Part shown: piece by piece, positions 8,814 to 16,965 of the stretch
Layout: each line of letters begins with the position of its first letter
Position numbering within the stretch: position 1 is the first letter of the stretch
NCBI GenBank assembly: GCA_964521285.1
Contig: CAZFQS010000013.1
Location: 1-64,000 of the forward strand
Direction of reading: 5' to 3'
Length of the DNA: 64,000 bases
DNA from: G020354785 sp964521285
GTDB lineage: Bacteria; Bacteroidota; Bacteroidia; Bacteroidales; UBA10428
Program-made: the position numbers and the translations under genes
The notes under the pieces: model-generated
Told to the model about the DNA's origin: nothing
The model's input: only the letters and a program-made list of their open reading frames with translations
The model's database searches: none

Positions 8814-9078
8814 TTTTATCCGAGTATTTTACCTGCAAATTTTTCAATATATGAAATAACCATTTTGATGAACTGGTGTTTATATAATTAATATTAAAAT
8901 CCAGAGTTATACTTTTTTTAAATGTTTGGATGTATCCTTCATAAATTTCCGCCAGTTCCTGGTAAAAAATTGAAGGATCTTCTAACCTGGAAGTCCCGCT
9001 TACTACTATTAAATTATCGTCATTAAAAACTTGTACCGAGGGAGTATGTAATGTTTCTTTAATTGCCGTAGTAAACAT
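8814..9078 (-). CDS. SiaC-like regulatory phosphoprotein (DUF1987), C-terminus lost in the gap
   Basis: 88 residues remain of a protein normally about 125-130 aa long. The N-terminal pattern (KETLHTPSVQVFNDDNLIVVSG, split by 20-residue limits into its T-x-x-TP core) and the block FYQELAEIYEGY match DUF1987. Asn67-Thr68-Ser69-Ser70 aligns with the NTSS motif of Pseudomonas SiaC, whose Thr68 is phosphorylated by SiaB and dephosphorylated by SiaA to control the diguanylate cyclase SiaD. Start ATG 9078 is clear. Partners, if any, would be downstream in the gap. An RsbW-like ATPase at 52753 is too far away to claim as partner. Confidence 0.82.
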
Positions 9079-9122
9079 AATATTTGTTTTTTTGTTTGTA
9101 TCTACAAAATACAGGTCATAAT

Positions 9123-9145
9123 AAATGATATGACATATATCATTT
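9123..9145. promoter_or_regulatory. Inverted repeat upstream of the SiaC-like gene
   Basis: Nine-base perfect arms, AAATGATAT (9123-9131) and ATATCATTT (9137-9145), around five bases, 45 bases upstream of the SiaC-like start. A third copy of the half-site AAATGATAT lies at 9267-9275. It could be an operator or a hairpin. Nothing identifies the binding protein. Confidence 0.4.
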
Positions 9146-9291
9146 TAAAACAAAGACAAAACTTAAAATTACAGCTTTAAAATTAAAATAGCTTATCAAT
9201 TTGTAAATTATTTAACCTAAGAGACAACAAATTTATTGATTATTATACTTAAATACAATGATTTGTAAATGATATTTATTATTCTGATTCG

Positions 9292-9309
9292 GTGATTAAA
9301 ATCAATCAC
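9292..9309. promoter_or_regulatory. Short inverted repeat between the SiaC-like gene and the efflux operon
   Basis: Six-base arms GTGATT (9292-9297) and AATCAC (9304-9309) around AAAATC. It is about 70 bases upstream of the proposed LytTR-type site of the efflux operon. The rest of 9079-9362 is AT-rich and I see no gene in it. Confidence 0.3.
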
Positions 9310-9362
9310 TTAAAATATTCAGGAATTCTCTCTGGCTGATGAGTTTTAAATATAAGATTTTT

Positions 9363-9389
9363 ACCGATAAATTATGTTGGTTCGCCGAT
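9363..9389 (+). promoter_or_regulatory. Candidate LytTR-type binding site, efflux operon promoter (site A)
   Basis: Direct half-sites ACCGAT (9363-9368) and GCCGAT (9384-9389) start 21 bases apart, two helical turns, as in known LytTR targets such as AgrA sites. The second half-site ends 29 bases before the -7 box at 9419. The same half-sites, in the same order and at the same distances from a -7 box, occur upstream of the LytTR operon (19591-19617). There is no good -33 box, which fits activator-dependent transcription. The motif and spacing are seen. The regulator's identity is inferred. Confidence 0.62.
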
Positions 9390-9418
9390 AATAGTTTTAT
9401 CGAATAATAATCGGTGAA

Positions 9419-9426
9419 TATATTTG
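9419..9426 (+). promoter_or_regulatory. -7 box (TATATTTG) of the RND efflux operon
   Basis: Exact match to the Bacteroidota TAnnTTTG box, with start of transcription expected near 9433 and an untranslated leader of about 60 bases before the TolC ATG at 9494. It is paired with the candidate activator site at 9363-9389 instead of a recognisable -33 element. Confidence 0.6.
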
Positions 9427-9493
9427 CACATTTCCGTGGTTGGAATAGAAAATATGTTAAGCTATATATATTAAAAACCAAAATTATTATAAT

Positions 9494-10867
9494 ATGAAAT
9501 TTAAAGGAAAACTGCTTTTGGGAGTTATTTTTTTTGCTAATATATGTTATGGCCAGACTGATAGTGTTTATTCCTTTACTTTGCAGGAGGCCCAGGAATA
9601 TGCACTTAAACATAATTATGAAACAAAAAATTCATTGTTAGACATCAGGAAATCTAAGAAAAAGGTCTGGGAAACAACTGCAATCGGATTACCGCAAATT
9701 TCAGGTTCAGTGTATTATCAGCATATACCGGGTGATATTCCGACATTCAATTTTGGTGAAGCAATGCTGCCATTGTTTAGTATACTGGATTCCCTGCATC
9801 CTGGTGCCTTTGCTTCATTTGGAGAGGATATGGGAGAGGCTGAATCTGCAATAGCAGTTAAAAATGCTACAACATACGGATTTACTGTTTCGCAGTTAGT
9901 ATTTAACGGTGAATATATTGTCGGACTTCAGGCAGCAAAGACATTTCTTTCATTATCCGAGAACGCAAAGGAAAAACAGGATCTGGATACCAAACAGGCA
10001 GTCTCATCTTCATACTACTCAATACTAGCCCTTGAAAAAAATAAAGCAATACTGGATACCTCAATAGCAAACTTAAATTCAACTTTGTACGAATTCAGGA
10101 TAATGAGTGAAAATGGTTTTATTGAAGATACAGAAGTTGATCAGATTGAACTGACACTGAGGAATACACAAAACGCAGCAAGAACTCTTGAACAGCAAAT
10201 AGAATTATCATATAAGCTATTTAAGTTATTATTGGGTATCGATCTGGAATCTGGCATTACCCTTACACAGAATCTTGAAGAATTTCTTATTTCAGTTGAA
10301 ACAGATTCTCCGCTGTATAACAATTTTAACATTTCAGAAAATATCGACTATAAAGTGCTGGAAACCCAGGAAAGGATATCCGAACTTAGCCTTAAAAGGG
10401 AACGTTCAAAATATCTTCCGGTAGTTTCTGCTTTTTATTCCTATACTGACGTAACAAATAAACCGGATTTTGATTTCACCATTAACCACATCATTGGCCT
10501 GAATGTAAATATTCCCATTTTTTCGAGCGGACAAAGAATTGCACAAGTTCAGCAGGCAAAGATAGAGCTTGAAAAAACCAGGAACATCAAAGATGTTACT
10601 ACAGATAACATCAGGCTCATGGTAGAACAGGCAGAATATGATCTTGAAAAGTCCATCGAAAAGTTTAATAACGAACAATTCAATATTGAACTTTCGAAAA
10701 GAATATATCAGAAAACACTGATTAAGCATAAAGAAGGAATGGCTTCAAGTCTTGATTTAACTCAGGCTCACAATCAGTATCTTAACAGCAATTCAAACTA
10801 TACAAATTCCATTCTTGAACTGTTAACATCAAAACTTAATTACGATAAAATATTAAATAATCTTTAA
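9494..10867 (+). CDS. TolC-family outer membrane efflux protein
   Basis: Outer-membrane channel and periplasmic tunnel of a tripartite efflux system. The 457-aa protein starts with a signal peptide (about 1-20, ending CYGQ). It has the duplicated helical-hairpin organisation of the family: LQEAQEYALKHNYE opens the first repeat and the C-terminal helix carries SLDLTQAHNQYLNSN. It is first in the operon with the lipoprotein adaptor (22 bases downstream) and the pump. The promoter region carries the proposed LytTR-type site. Confidence 0.93.
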   Translation: MKFKGKLLLGVIFFANICYGQTDSVYSFTLQEAQEYALKHNYETKNSLLDIRKSKKKVWETTAIGLPQISGSVYYQHIPGDIPTFNFGEAMLPLFSILDSLHPGAFASFGEDMGEAESAIAVKNATTYGFTVSQLVFNGEYIVGLQAAKTFLSLSENAKEKQDLDTKQAVSSSYYSILALEKNKAILDTSIANLNSTLYEFRIMSENGFIEDTEVDQIELTLRNTQNAARTLEQQIELSYKLFKLLLGIDLESGITLTQNLEEFLISVETDSPLYNNFNISENIDYKVLETQERISELSLKRERSKYLPVVSAFYSYTDVTNKPDFDFTINHIIGLNVNIPIFSSGQRIAQVQQAKIELEKTRNIKDVTTDNIRLMVEQAEYDLEKSIEKFNNEQFNIELSKRIYQKTLIKHKEGMASSLDLTQAHNQYLNSNSNYTNSILELLTSKLNYDKILNNL

Positions 10868-10889
10868 TAATATTCAATATAAAATAATA

Positions 10890-12038
10890 ATGAAAACTAA
10901 TTTAATAATAGCCGCAGTTATATTATCAGTGTCCTGTGGCTCGAATAATCCTGAATCAATAAGGAAGGCCATAATAAACAAGAAAGAACAAATTTCCAGG
11001 ATTAATCAAAGCATAAATAAGCTTGAAGCTAAGCTTTACAAGGATACGACAGGCATGGATCCGCAATTTTCAATTCCGGTGAAGATAAAGAAAGTTAAAT
11101 ATGAACCCTTCAGGCATTATATAGAAGTTCAGGGTAATATTGAAGCAGTTGAGGAAGCCTATATAAGTCCGGAAATGGGAGGACAGATAAAAAAAATACA
11201 TGTTAAGGAAGGGCAGAGAGTTAATAAGGGTCAGTTGCTGGTATCATTGAATACTGACGTAACTGAAAGCTCAATACAGGAAGTGAAAACAAGCCTTGAG
11301 CTTACAAAAAAATTGTATGACAAGCAAAAATCTTTATGGGGACAAAATATTGGCAGTGAAATGCAGTATCTCGAAGCTAAAAATGCATATGAGCAAACCG
11401 AAGGAAGACTTAAAACTTTAGAGGCACAGCTTAAAATGTCAAATATAAGAGCCCCTTTTAATGGAATTATAGATGATATATTTCAAAAAGAGGGAGAGCT
11501 CGGGGCTCCGGGGTTTCAAATATTACAGATGGTAAATCTGTCAAAGCTTAAAATTGCTGCAGAAGTTTCAGAAATATATATGCCCTCAATAACTAAAGGG
11601 AAAATGATTGAAGTAAGCATTCCTACATATCCGGAGATGAAACTCAGTGTGCCTGTTTACAGAACAGGGAATGTTATAAATCCCGCAAACAGAACATTTA
11701 AGATTGAAGTACAGCTTAATAACAGAGGTGAAAAACTTAAACCAAACATGTTTGCAGTGCTGAAGATAAATGATCTGACTATAGATTCTGCAATAATTGT
11801 TCCTTCCAATATTGTTAAGAAGGATATCCTAAAGACCGGTGCAGGTAGTTTTAAAGAGTTCCTTTTTACAGCCGAAGAAAAAGATAATAAGATTATTGCA
11901 AAAAAGGTATATGTTGAAACAGGGGAAACATATAATAATGAATCTGTAATTAAAGACGGACTTAACCCCGGACAGGAAATAATTGTGGAGGGTTATAATA
12001 CGGTTTCTACAGGGACGGAAGTGAAGGTTTTGAATTAA
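10890..12038 (+). CDS. RND efflux periplasmic adaptor lipoprotein (membrane fusion protein)
   Basis: Bridges the inner-membrane pump and the TolC channel. The 382-aa protein has a lipoprotein signal with lipid-bearing Cys16 (LSVSC). A coiled-coil segment follows, then the lipoyl/barrel-sandwich half IHVKEGQRVNKGQLLVSL, an alpha-hairpin, and the second lipoyl half IRAPFNGIIDDIF, then beta-barrel and membrane-proximal domains. Its stop codon is formed by the first unit of the 14-bp tandem repeat that follows, so repeat expansion or contraction would start right at the gene end. Downstream, across that repeat and a gap, lies its pump. Confidence 0.93.
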   Translation: MKTNLIIAAVILSVSCGSNNPESIRKAIINKKEQISRINQSINKLEAKLYKDTTGMDPQFSIPVKIKKVKYEPFRHYIEVQGNIEAVEEAYISPEMGGQIKKIHVKEGQRVNKGQLLVSLNTDVTESSIQEVKTSLELTKKLYDKQKSLWGQNIGSEMQYLEAKNAYEQTEGRLKTLEAQLKMSNIRAPFNGIIDDIFQKEGELGAPGFQILQMVNLSKLKIAAEVSEIYMPSITKGKMIEVSIPTYPEMKLSVPVYRTGNVINPANRTFKIEVQLNNRGEKLKPNMFAVLKINDLTIDSAIIVPSNIVKKDILKTGAGSFKEFLFTAEEKDNKIIAKKVYVETGETYNNESVIKDGLNPGQEIIVEGYNTVSTGTEVKVLN

Positions 12039-12102
12039 CGATTTAAGATTAACGATTTAAGATTAACGATTTAAGATTAACGATTTAAGATTAACGATTT
12101 AA
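12034..12102 (+). repeat. Tandem repeat, 14-bp unit (GATTAAC+GATTTAA), left block
   Basis: Ten consecutive heptamers alternate GATTAAC and GATTTAA, five 14-bp units without a mismatch except that the first base is A in place of G. The block begins inside the adaptor's last codons (TAA stop at 12036-12038) and runs straight into the N gap. True copy number is unknown. Confidence 0.97.
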
Positions 12103-12202
12103 NNNNNNNNNNNNNNNNNNNNNNNNNNNNNNNNNNNNNNNNNNNNNNNNNNNNNNNNNNNNNNNNNNNNNNNNNNNNNNNNNNNNNNNNNNNNNNNNNN
12201 NN
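12103..12202. other. Assembly gap (100 N) inside the tandem repeat
   Basis: Exactly 100 N, a placeholder. Both edges are the same 14-bp repeat, so the assembly very probably broke on a repeat longer than the reads could span. The real distance between adaptor and pump genes is not known. Confidence 0.98.
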
Positions 12203-12267
12203 ACGATTTAAGATTAACGATTTAAGATTAACGATTTAAGATTAACGATTTAAGATTTTAGATTTAT
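12203..12267 (+). repeat. Tandem repeat, 14-bp unit, right block with decaying edge
   Basis: Continues the alternating heptamers GATTAAC and GATTTAA perfectly to 12253, then two degenerate heptamers (GATTTTA, GATTTAT) to 12267. The next 49 bases before the pump ATG are AT-rich with imperfect CAAATAATC repeats and no TAnnTTTG box, so the pump is probably transcribed through the repeat from the upstream promoter. Confidence 0.95.
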
Positions 12268-12316
12268 AAATAACAAAATAAACAAAAAACTAAATATTCA
12301 AATAATCAAATAATTC

Positions 12317-15300
12317 ATGGCTTTAGATAAAGAAATTAAAAAACTGAATGAGAAAGTAATCAGGGAATTTAAACTTACATCTCTTTCATTAAAGAACAGA
12401 ACATCTGTTTTCCTGCTGACTTTTGTTATAGCTCTTTTTGGGCTTTATTCATACAGAAATATGCCCAAAGAACTGTTTCCGGATATTGCATTGCCATGGA
12501 TTATGGTACAGACAATATATCCCGGTAACCCTCCTATAGATATGGAAAACTTAATAACAAGGCCCATTGAAAAAGAAATAGAACCAATTAAAGGAATTAA
12601 AAATATAACCTCCACATCAACACAGGATATATCATTTATTCTTGTTGAATTTAATCCTGATATTGATGTAAAAAATGCTGAAGATGAAGTGAAAAATGCG
12701 GTTGATTATGCAAGCTCCGAGCTTCCCAATGACTTGCCATCTGACCCTATTGTAGCTGACATTGACTTTTCTGAATTTCCTATATTAAACATTAATTTAT
12801 CCGGCGATTACAGTACTACGGAACTTAAAAAATATGCTGAAATACTTGAAGAAAGAATAGAAACAGTATCAGAAATTTCAAAAGTAGATATTACAGGAAT
12901 AAGCGACAGAGAAATTCAGATAAATGTGGATTTACTTAAACTTGAAGCTTTCCAGCTAAGTTTTGATGATGTTGCCAATGCCATTATGTTTGAAAACATG
13001 TCAATTTCAGGAGGTGAATTAAAACTGGAAGGGACACGCAGATCAATAAGGACAATAGGAGAATTTAATAACATCGACCAGATAAAAAATATTATTGTAA
13101 AAAGAGATCAGGGTAATATCGTTTACCTGCGTGACCTGGGAGAAGTGGTAGACGGATACGAAGATGCTACAAGTTATACCCGGCTAAACGGACAGCCGGT
13201 TGTATCATTGCAGGTTGTCAAGAAAGGCGGCGAAAATTTGCTGTCAGCCACCAGAAAAATTGAAAAAATCCTTTCAGAAGTAGAGGAAGAAAACATCTTT
13301 CCCGATGATCTCAATATCACCATAACAAATGACCAGTCAGATCTGGTTAAAAAACAGCTTAACAGTCTTGAAAACAGCATGATAATTAGTATGATTTTTG
13401 TAATCAGCGTGTTATTCCTCTTTCTTGGAACAAGGAACGCTTTGTTTGTGGGGTTGGCCATACCATTATCAATGTTCCTGTCTTTTATTGTGCTTGAATT
13501 AATAAACTTCCAGGTAAATATGATTGTGCTGTTCAGCTTAATCCTGGCACTGGGAATGCTGGTTGATAATGCTATCGTTGTTGTTGAGAACATATACCGT
13601 TTTGTCGATCAGGGCTACTCAAAATTCCAGGCGGCAAAGCAGGCAGTAGGAGAAATAGCTGTTCCTATAATAGCTTCTACAGCCACTACCCTGGCAGCTT
13701 TCCTTCCACTGGCATTCTGGAAAGGTATTGTAGGTGAGTTCATGAAATTCCTCCCTATAACACTTATTATAGTGCTTACATCATCATTATTTGTAGCACT
13801 TGTTATTATTCCTGTCTTTTCATCGTCATTTATTAAAAAGGAGATAAAGGGAAGTAAAATAGACAGGAAGAAATACCTTAGAATATCATTGATACTTGTT
13901 GTACTGGCTGCATTATTATACCTGGTAAAATTCTATGTGCTTGCCAATTTACTGATGATCGCATTGCTTATTATTCTTCTGAACATATTTGTCTTTAATG
14001 CACTTGGCAAATGGTTCAAAGATGTATTTCTTGTAAAACTTGAAATGGGATACCATAAACTACTGACATTTGCTCTTAAAGGCCTGAACCCTGCCTGGTT
14101 CCTGTCAGGTACTTTTCTTCTTCTGATTATTACAATAGTCTTCTTCGTGATGAGAAGCCCCAATGTGTTGTTCTTTTCAGACAATGATCCCGATTATATG
14201 AATATTCTCGCAGAATTACCTGTTGGAACAAATATTGATGAATCAGATAATTTTTCCAGGAGATTTGAAGAAGATATTAATAGGATTCTCGAACCCTACA
14301 ATGCAATTATAGAATCAAAATTAATTAATGTTGGTGAAGGTGCTGTTCTGGAGAATGATATGGACTTCTTTGCAAACAGGGATAATAAATGCCTTATGAC
14401 TGTTTCATTTGTCAATTACCAGGAAAGAAAAGGCATTAACACTTCAAAGATCATGAAAGAACTAACTGACTCCCTGTCAAATAAATATGCGGGAGTAAAG
14501 GTTACATTCGAGAAAAACAGCATGGGCCCTCCGGCAGGAAAGGCCATAAATATTGAAGTTTCAGGAAAAGACTACGATAAGCTAATAAATGTTGCTGATA
14601 CCATGCTTCAGATTATAGAAGCAGCCAAGATACCAGGGATTGAAGGCTTACAGATGGATCTGGATCTGGGAATGCCGGAAATGATTGTTACTATCAACAG
14701 GGATAAAGCAAGAAGGCTGGAAATGTCAACCGCCCAAATTGCCAGCACTATAAGGACGGCTTTGTTTGGCAGGGAAATTTCCGATTTTAAAATCGGTGAA
14801 GAGGAATACCCTATCCAGCTAAGATCTATGGACAAATTTAAAAATGACGTGTCAGCATTAATGAACCAGAAAATTGTATTTATGAACAACCAGGGCAAGT
14901 GGCTAAGCATCCCCATTTCAGCAGTAGCAGATTTTAACTATAGTTCAACATACGGCGCAGTAAAACGAAAGGACCTTGACAGGGTTATAACATTATACTC
15001 TAACGTTATTGCTGGCTATAATGCAAATAACATCAATGAACAGATAAGAACAGAGCTGAAAAATTATGAAATACCCAGCGGTTATAATTATAAATTCACA
15101 GGAGAGCAGGAAGAGATGAACGAATCGATGGCGTTTCTGGGCAGGGCATTTATGATAGCTCTTGCATTAATAATGCTGATCCTGGTAACACAGTTCAATT
15201 CTATTGTAAGGCCCTTTATAATTATAGCCAGTGTAGTGTTTAGTACTATTGGTGTTTTTGGCGGTATTGCAACATTTAAGATGGATTTTATAGTAATAAT

Positions 15301-15781
15301 GACAGGAGTTGGTATAGTTTCCCTTGCCGGTGTTGTAGTTAATAATGCTATTGTTCTTGTTGATTATATTGAATTACTTAAACTACGCAAGAGAAGAGAA
15401 TTAGGGATGGCTGACAATGCATTCCTGCCTCTCAAGGAGGCTACTCAATGTATAGTACAGGGAGGGAGAACAAGGTTAAGGCCTGTACTGCTGACTGCAA
15501 TAACTACTATACTCGGATTATTACCAATGGCTATAGGATTGAATATTGACTTTGAATCTCTCCTGAGTAATTTTGATCCTAAAATATATGTGGGTGGAGT
15601 AATGACCGGCATCTGGGGTCCTATTTCATGGACAGTGATATTCGGATTGACTTTTGCTACTTTTCTGACACTTATTATTGTGCCTGTAATGTACAGGATA
15701 ACCACAACAGTCCAGAAAAAAGCCCTTGTCATAATAGGAAACCACAAAAACAGGCTAAAGAATAACGTCGGGAGCGATTAA
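12317..15781 (+). CDS. RND efflux pump, inner-membrane permease (AcrB-like)
   Basis: Proton-driven exporter of hydrophobic or amphiphilic compounds. The 1154-aa protein has the twofold RND layout: one membrane helix, large periplasmic loop, six helices, repeated. LFPDIALPWIMVQTIYPGNPP opens the first porter domain in two parts. The proton-relay helix reads GMLVDNAIVVVEN, keeping the first Asp of the AcrB Asp-Asp pair and carrying Asn for the second. The second-half counterpart is VVVNNAIVLVDYIE. An extra hydrophobic stretch near 515-560 makes it about 100 residues longer than AcrB. The drug spectrum cannot be inferred. Third gene of the TolC-adaptor-pump operon. Confidence 0.94.
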   Translation: MALDKEIKKLNEKVIREFKLTSLSLKNRTSVFLLTFVIALFGLYSYRNMPKELFPDIALPWIMVQTIYPGNPPIDMENLITRPIEKEIEPIKGIKNITSTSTQDISFILVEFNPDIDVKNAEDEVKNAVDYASSELPNDLPSDPIVADIDFSEFPILNINLSGDYSTTELKKYAEILEERIETVSEISKVDITGISDREIQINVDLLKLEAFQLSFDDVANAIMFENMSISGGELKLEGTRRSIRTIGEFNNIDQIKNIIVKRDQGNIVYLRDLGEVVDGYEDATSYTRLNGQPVVSLQVVKKGGENLLSATRKIEKILSEVEEENIFPDDLNITITNDQSDLVKKQLNSLENSMIISMIFVISVLFLFLGTRNALFVGLAIPLSMFLSFIVLELINFQVNMIVLFSLILALGMLVDNAIVVVENIYRFVDQGYSKFQAAKQAVGEIAVPIIASTATTLAAFLPLAFWKGIVGEFMKFLPITLIIVLTSSLFVALVIIPVFSSSFIKKEIKGSKIDRKKYLRISLILVVLAALLYLVKFYVLANLLMIALLIILLNIFVFNALGKWFKDVFLVKLEMGYHKLLTFALKGLNPAWFLSGTFLLLIITIVFFVMRSPNVLFFSDNDPDYMNILAELPVGTNIDESDNFSRRFEEDINRILEPYNAIIESKLINVGEGAVLENDMDFFANRDNKCLMTVSFVNYQERKGINTSKIMKELTDSLSNKYAGVKVTFEKNSMGPPAGKAINIEVSGKDYDKLINVADTMLQIIEAAKIPGIEGLQMDLDLGMPEMIVTINRDKARRLEMSTAQIASTIRTALFGREISDFKIGEEEYPIQLRSMDKFKNDVSALMNQKIVFMNNQGKWLSIPISAVADFNYSSTYGAVKRKDLDRVITLYSNVIAGYNANNINEQIRTELKNYEIPSGYNYKFTGEQEEMNESMAFLGRAFMIALALIMLILVTQFNSIVRPFIIIASVVFSTIGVFGGIATFKMDFIVIMTGVGIVSLAGVVVNNAIVLVDYIELLKLRKRRELGMADNAFLPLKEATQCIVQGGRTRLRPVLLTAITTILGLLPMAIGLNIDFESLLSNFDPKIYVGGVMTGIWGPISWTVIFGLTFATFLTLIIVPVMYRITTTVQKKALVIIGNHKNRLKNNVGSD

Positions 15782-15801
15782 ACCTGTCCGGGTATAATCA
15801 T

Positions 15802-16824
15802 CTAAATTCTGACGAGAAAAAACAGGGCTATCCAGAACAATAAACATACTAACAACATCCACATCACTACCTTTGAGGCTATCGCTATGTATTTTGGCAG
15901 AGTGCATAATTTATTAATGATCTTCATTAATATAACCAGAATGATTAATCCCATGGCAATCAAATAATAATGAATGCTCTTTCTCATGGTATTATACCAG
16001 GAATTAAATATATCCGGTTCAGTATTTTTTAAATATGATATTGAAATATCAAGAATTTCTTCTCTGCCTGGTTTTTTAACTTCTGCATTGCTATAATATT
16101 CATTAAGTTTCTGGAAATAATTTATATGATCATGTATAAATAAATAGTTTCTTTTTTCAAAGATTCCTGATGCCAGTTCATAAAATTTTGCCTGGTAGAA
16201 CGAATAGTTGGCAGGATTGATGTATTTATCAAATCGAAGATCTTCAAGGGTTTTATATTTAAATGGTAAAACTTTCCACAGGCAAAACCACCACTTTGGG
16301 AAACTAAACTCCGGGATTCGCTCTGCCATGTATCCAACCTGTATATAGTCTGCAAAAAATTCGCTTAACCAGAGAGGATGGCTTCTGGCATTGGACTTTA
16401 TTGATATATAATGACCCAGTTCATGCACTGCGATGAAATCCCAGAAATAAACTTTGCTCCTGCCAAATAAGGTCTTTCCTGATTGCAGTCTTATTTTATA
16501 TATATTGACATCCGGAAGAATTATCCGTGCAGGATCCCTTCTAAACTCGCATAAAGGGTAAGGCGCATTAGCATAATATTTCCAGGCTTCTTTGTTTAGT
16601 ACGAGCAATTTCAAATCAAATGTATCTTTCAGCTTATTCTCGTAAAACAGCATAGCATCTTCCAGCAGCATTTGAAGATACTCAGCTTTTGATTCGGAGC
16701 CTTTTGTATAGTATGTTTCAATCTTACCCTCTCTGTGAGATAAATGTTCAATATAAGGGATTTCCTGGCTCCAAATCTTTGTTATGATTATTATCCAAAG
16801 GAATAATGATAGTAGATACTTCAT
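15802..16824 (-). CDS. Putative exported, membrane-anchored HExxH metallopeptidase
   Basis: 340-aa protein with an N-terminal signal peptide (about 1-19) and two hydrophobic segments near the C-terminus (about 285-335). The zinc signature His134-Glu-Leu-Gly-His138 is followed 17 residues later by Glu155 in SEFFADY, a gluzincin-like arrangement that places the catalytic domain in the periplasm. I do not recognise a named family. Substrate is unknown. It converges on the efflux pump gene with 20 bases between stops, and lies downstream of the LytTR operon on the same strand (141 bases), so partial co-transcription is possible. Confidence 0.7.
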   Translation of the reverse strand: MKYLLSLFLWIIIITKIWSQEIPYIEHLSHREGKIETYYTKGSESKAEYLQMLLEDAMLFYENKLKDTFDLKLLVLNKEAWKYYANAPYPLCEFRRDPARIILPDVNIYKIRLQSGKTLFGRSKVYFWDFIAVHELGHYISIKSNARSHPLWLSEFFADYIQVGYMAERIPEFSFPKWWFCLWKVLPFKYKTLEDLRFDKYINPANYSFYQAKFYELASGIFEKRNYLFIHDHINYFQKLNEYYSNAEVKKPGREEILDISISYLKNTEPDIFNSWYNTMRKSIHYYLIAMGLIILVILMKIINKLCTLPKYIAIASKVVMWMLLVCLLFWIALFFLVRI

Positions 16825-16965
16825 CCCTTCAACAATTTAATTCTGTTAATTTAACAAATTAAATTCAATTGTTTCCAACTATTAAAAATTTGACCTAATT
16901 CAGCTTATTTTGCTGTTTTAGGATATATAAACGGTGGTTATTTTCAATTATTATTTTCGGAGTTA

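Noticed and set aside
8649..8891. Plus-strand frame across the first gap
   Set aside because: It runs through 34 unknown codons and lies antisense to the DUF2807 and SiaC-like genes. Composition shows no protein family.
9302..9613. Minus-strand frame over the efflux promoter and TolC start
   Set aside because: Phe/Ile/Tyr-rich shadow of AT-rich DNA with no family signal, and it would cover a well-supported promoter.
12317..15781. RND pump judged inactive because the second Asp of the proton-relay pair is Asn
   Set aside because: LVDN instead of LVDD is common in RND pumps of Bacteroidota and the rest of the protein is complete.
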